Assembly: GCF_015291745.1 (NCBI RefSeq)
Contig: NZ_CP030060.1
Location: 62,001-126,000, forward strand
Length of the DNA: 64,000 bases
Origin: Bradyrhizobium sp. CCBAU 53351
GTDB taxonomy: Bacteria > Pseudomonadota > Alphaproteobacteria > Rhizobiales > Xanthobacteraceae
Reading direction: 5' to 3'
Below the pieces are notes generated by a model. It made no database searches. It was not told where the DNA came from and was given only the letters and a program-made list of their open reading frames with translations. This document shows, piece after piece, positions 63,768 through 64,000 of the stretch. The translations under genes and the position numbers were made by a program. The first letter of the stretch is position 1, and every line of letters begins with the position of its first letter.

Positions 63768-64000
63768 AAGCGGTATGGTGTCCATCAAATACCTAGCTTG
63801 GCGCTTTCAGAAGTCCCGTTCGGAAACATCAGGGATTCCAGCTACGGTTCGTAAGGCGGGGTGGAAGCAATCGAGGGATATCTCAGTACTAAGTTCGTGA
63901 TCCGGGCGAGCACCTGATGTGGTCAGAAGCCGTCTCGGACTTGAGCAAATCGAAGAAGGGGCGGTCGGTTCTCGACCACGCGGCCATGGACAATTTTTCG
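63768..64000. other. Right edge, no gene recognised
   Basis: No family features were found before the window ends. Confidence 0.4.

Noticed and set aside
1-64000. CRISPR arrays, rRNA or tRNA genes
   Set aside because: No regularly spaced repeats, tRNA-like cloverleaf or rRNA segments were noticed on reading; no computation was run.

Overview
The window looks like accessory DNA from a rhizobial alphaproteobacterium, probably Bradyrhizobium- or Mesorhizobium-like. The grounds are a NodU-type carbamoyltransferase, many sugar and amide ABC transporters, an IS66-family element, RmInt1-sized group II introns lacking an endonuclease domain, and many decaying genes. No rRNA, tRNA, CRISPR array or replication origin was seen, so the assignment rests on gene content.

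Layout. 64-3763: an intact ribose-type sugar ABC transporter (binding protein, ATPase, permease), followed by a chemoreceptor remnant. 4352-11408: a second sugar uptake and catabolism operon whose binding protein, short-chain dehydrogenase and HAD phosphatase genes are each broken by stops or frameshifts, while the permeases, kinase and ATPase are open. 11443-13996: a regulator fusing a PEP-hydrolase-like TIM barrel, a degenerate sigma54-type AAA domain and a Fis helix-turn-helix; a divergent TIM-barrel paralogue; and a copied promoter and gene start. 14617-24598: a set that looks biosynthetic, with a PurF-like protein lacking the glutaminase cysteine, a HAD phosphatase, a beta-hydroxyacid dehydrogenase, an aminotransferase with Arg at the PLP-lysine position, a NodU-like carbamoyltransferase with an in-frame 24-bp triplet repeat, and a methyltransferase. 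25492-35553: acyl-CoA and uronate/pentonate-type catabolism with a MocR regulator and recurring palindromic operators. 35896-42519: an operon encoding a kinase, PanB-like enzyme, membrane di-iron hydroxylase, Rieske ferredoxin, sugar isomerase-like protein and ferredoxin reductase, divergent from an AraC regulator. 42948-49929: an NTF2-like protein, then an amidase with a branched-chain-type ABC transporter.

50139-56532 is a complete IS66-family element with 8-bp target duplications. It carries two group II introns, one in tnpB and one in tnpC; removing each at the inferred boundaries restores the reading frame exactly. 56578-63217 carries a Tm-1-like protein, a PEP-hydrolase-like TIM barrel, a flavoprotein dehydrogenase, pyruvate kinase and a PAS-XRE regulator. 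Enoyl-CoA hydratase and aldehyde dehydrogenase remnants follow at the right edge.

Two regulatory themes link the regions. Paired TTACCCA boxes exactly 10 bp apart lie upstream of the 4489 operon, the 13928 remnant, the amidase operon and the 56674 gene, with a degenerate copy at 21139; the TIM-barrel/AAA/Fis protein is the natural, untested candidate reader. A separate 21-22 bp palindrome built on TATCyCAAT half-sites lies upstream of the CoA-transferase/aldehyde dehydrogenase, GguC-like and glucuronyl hydrolase genes, with half-sites before the MocR gene.
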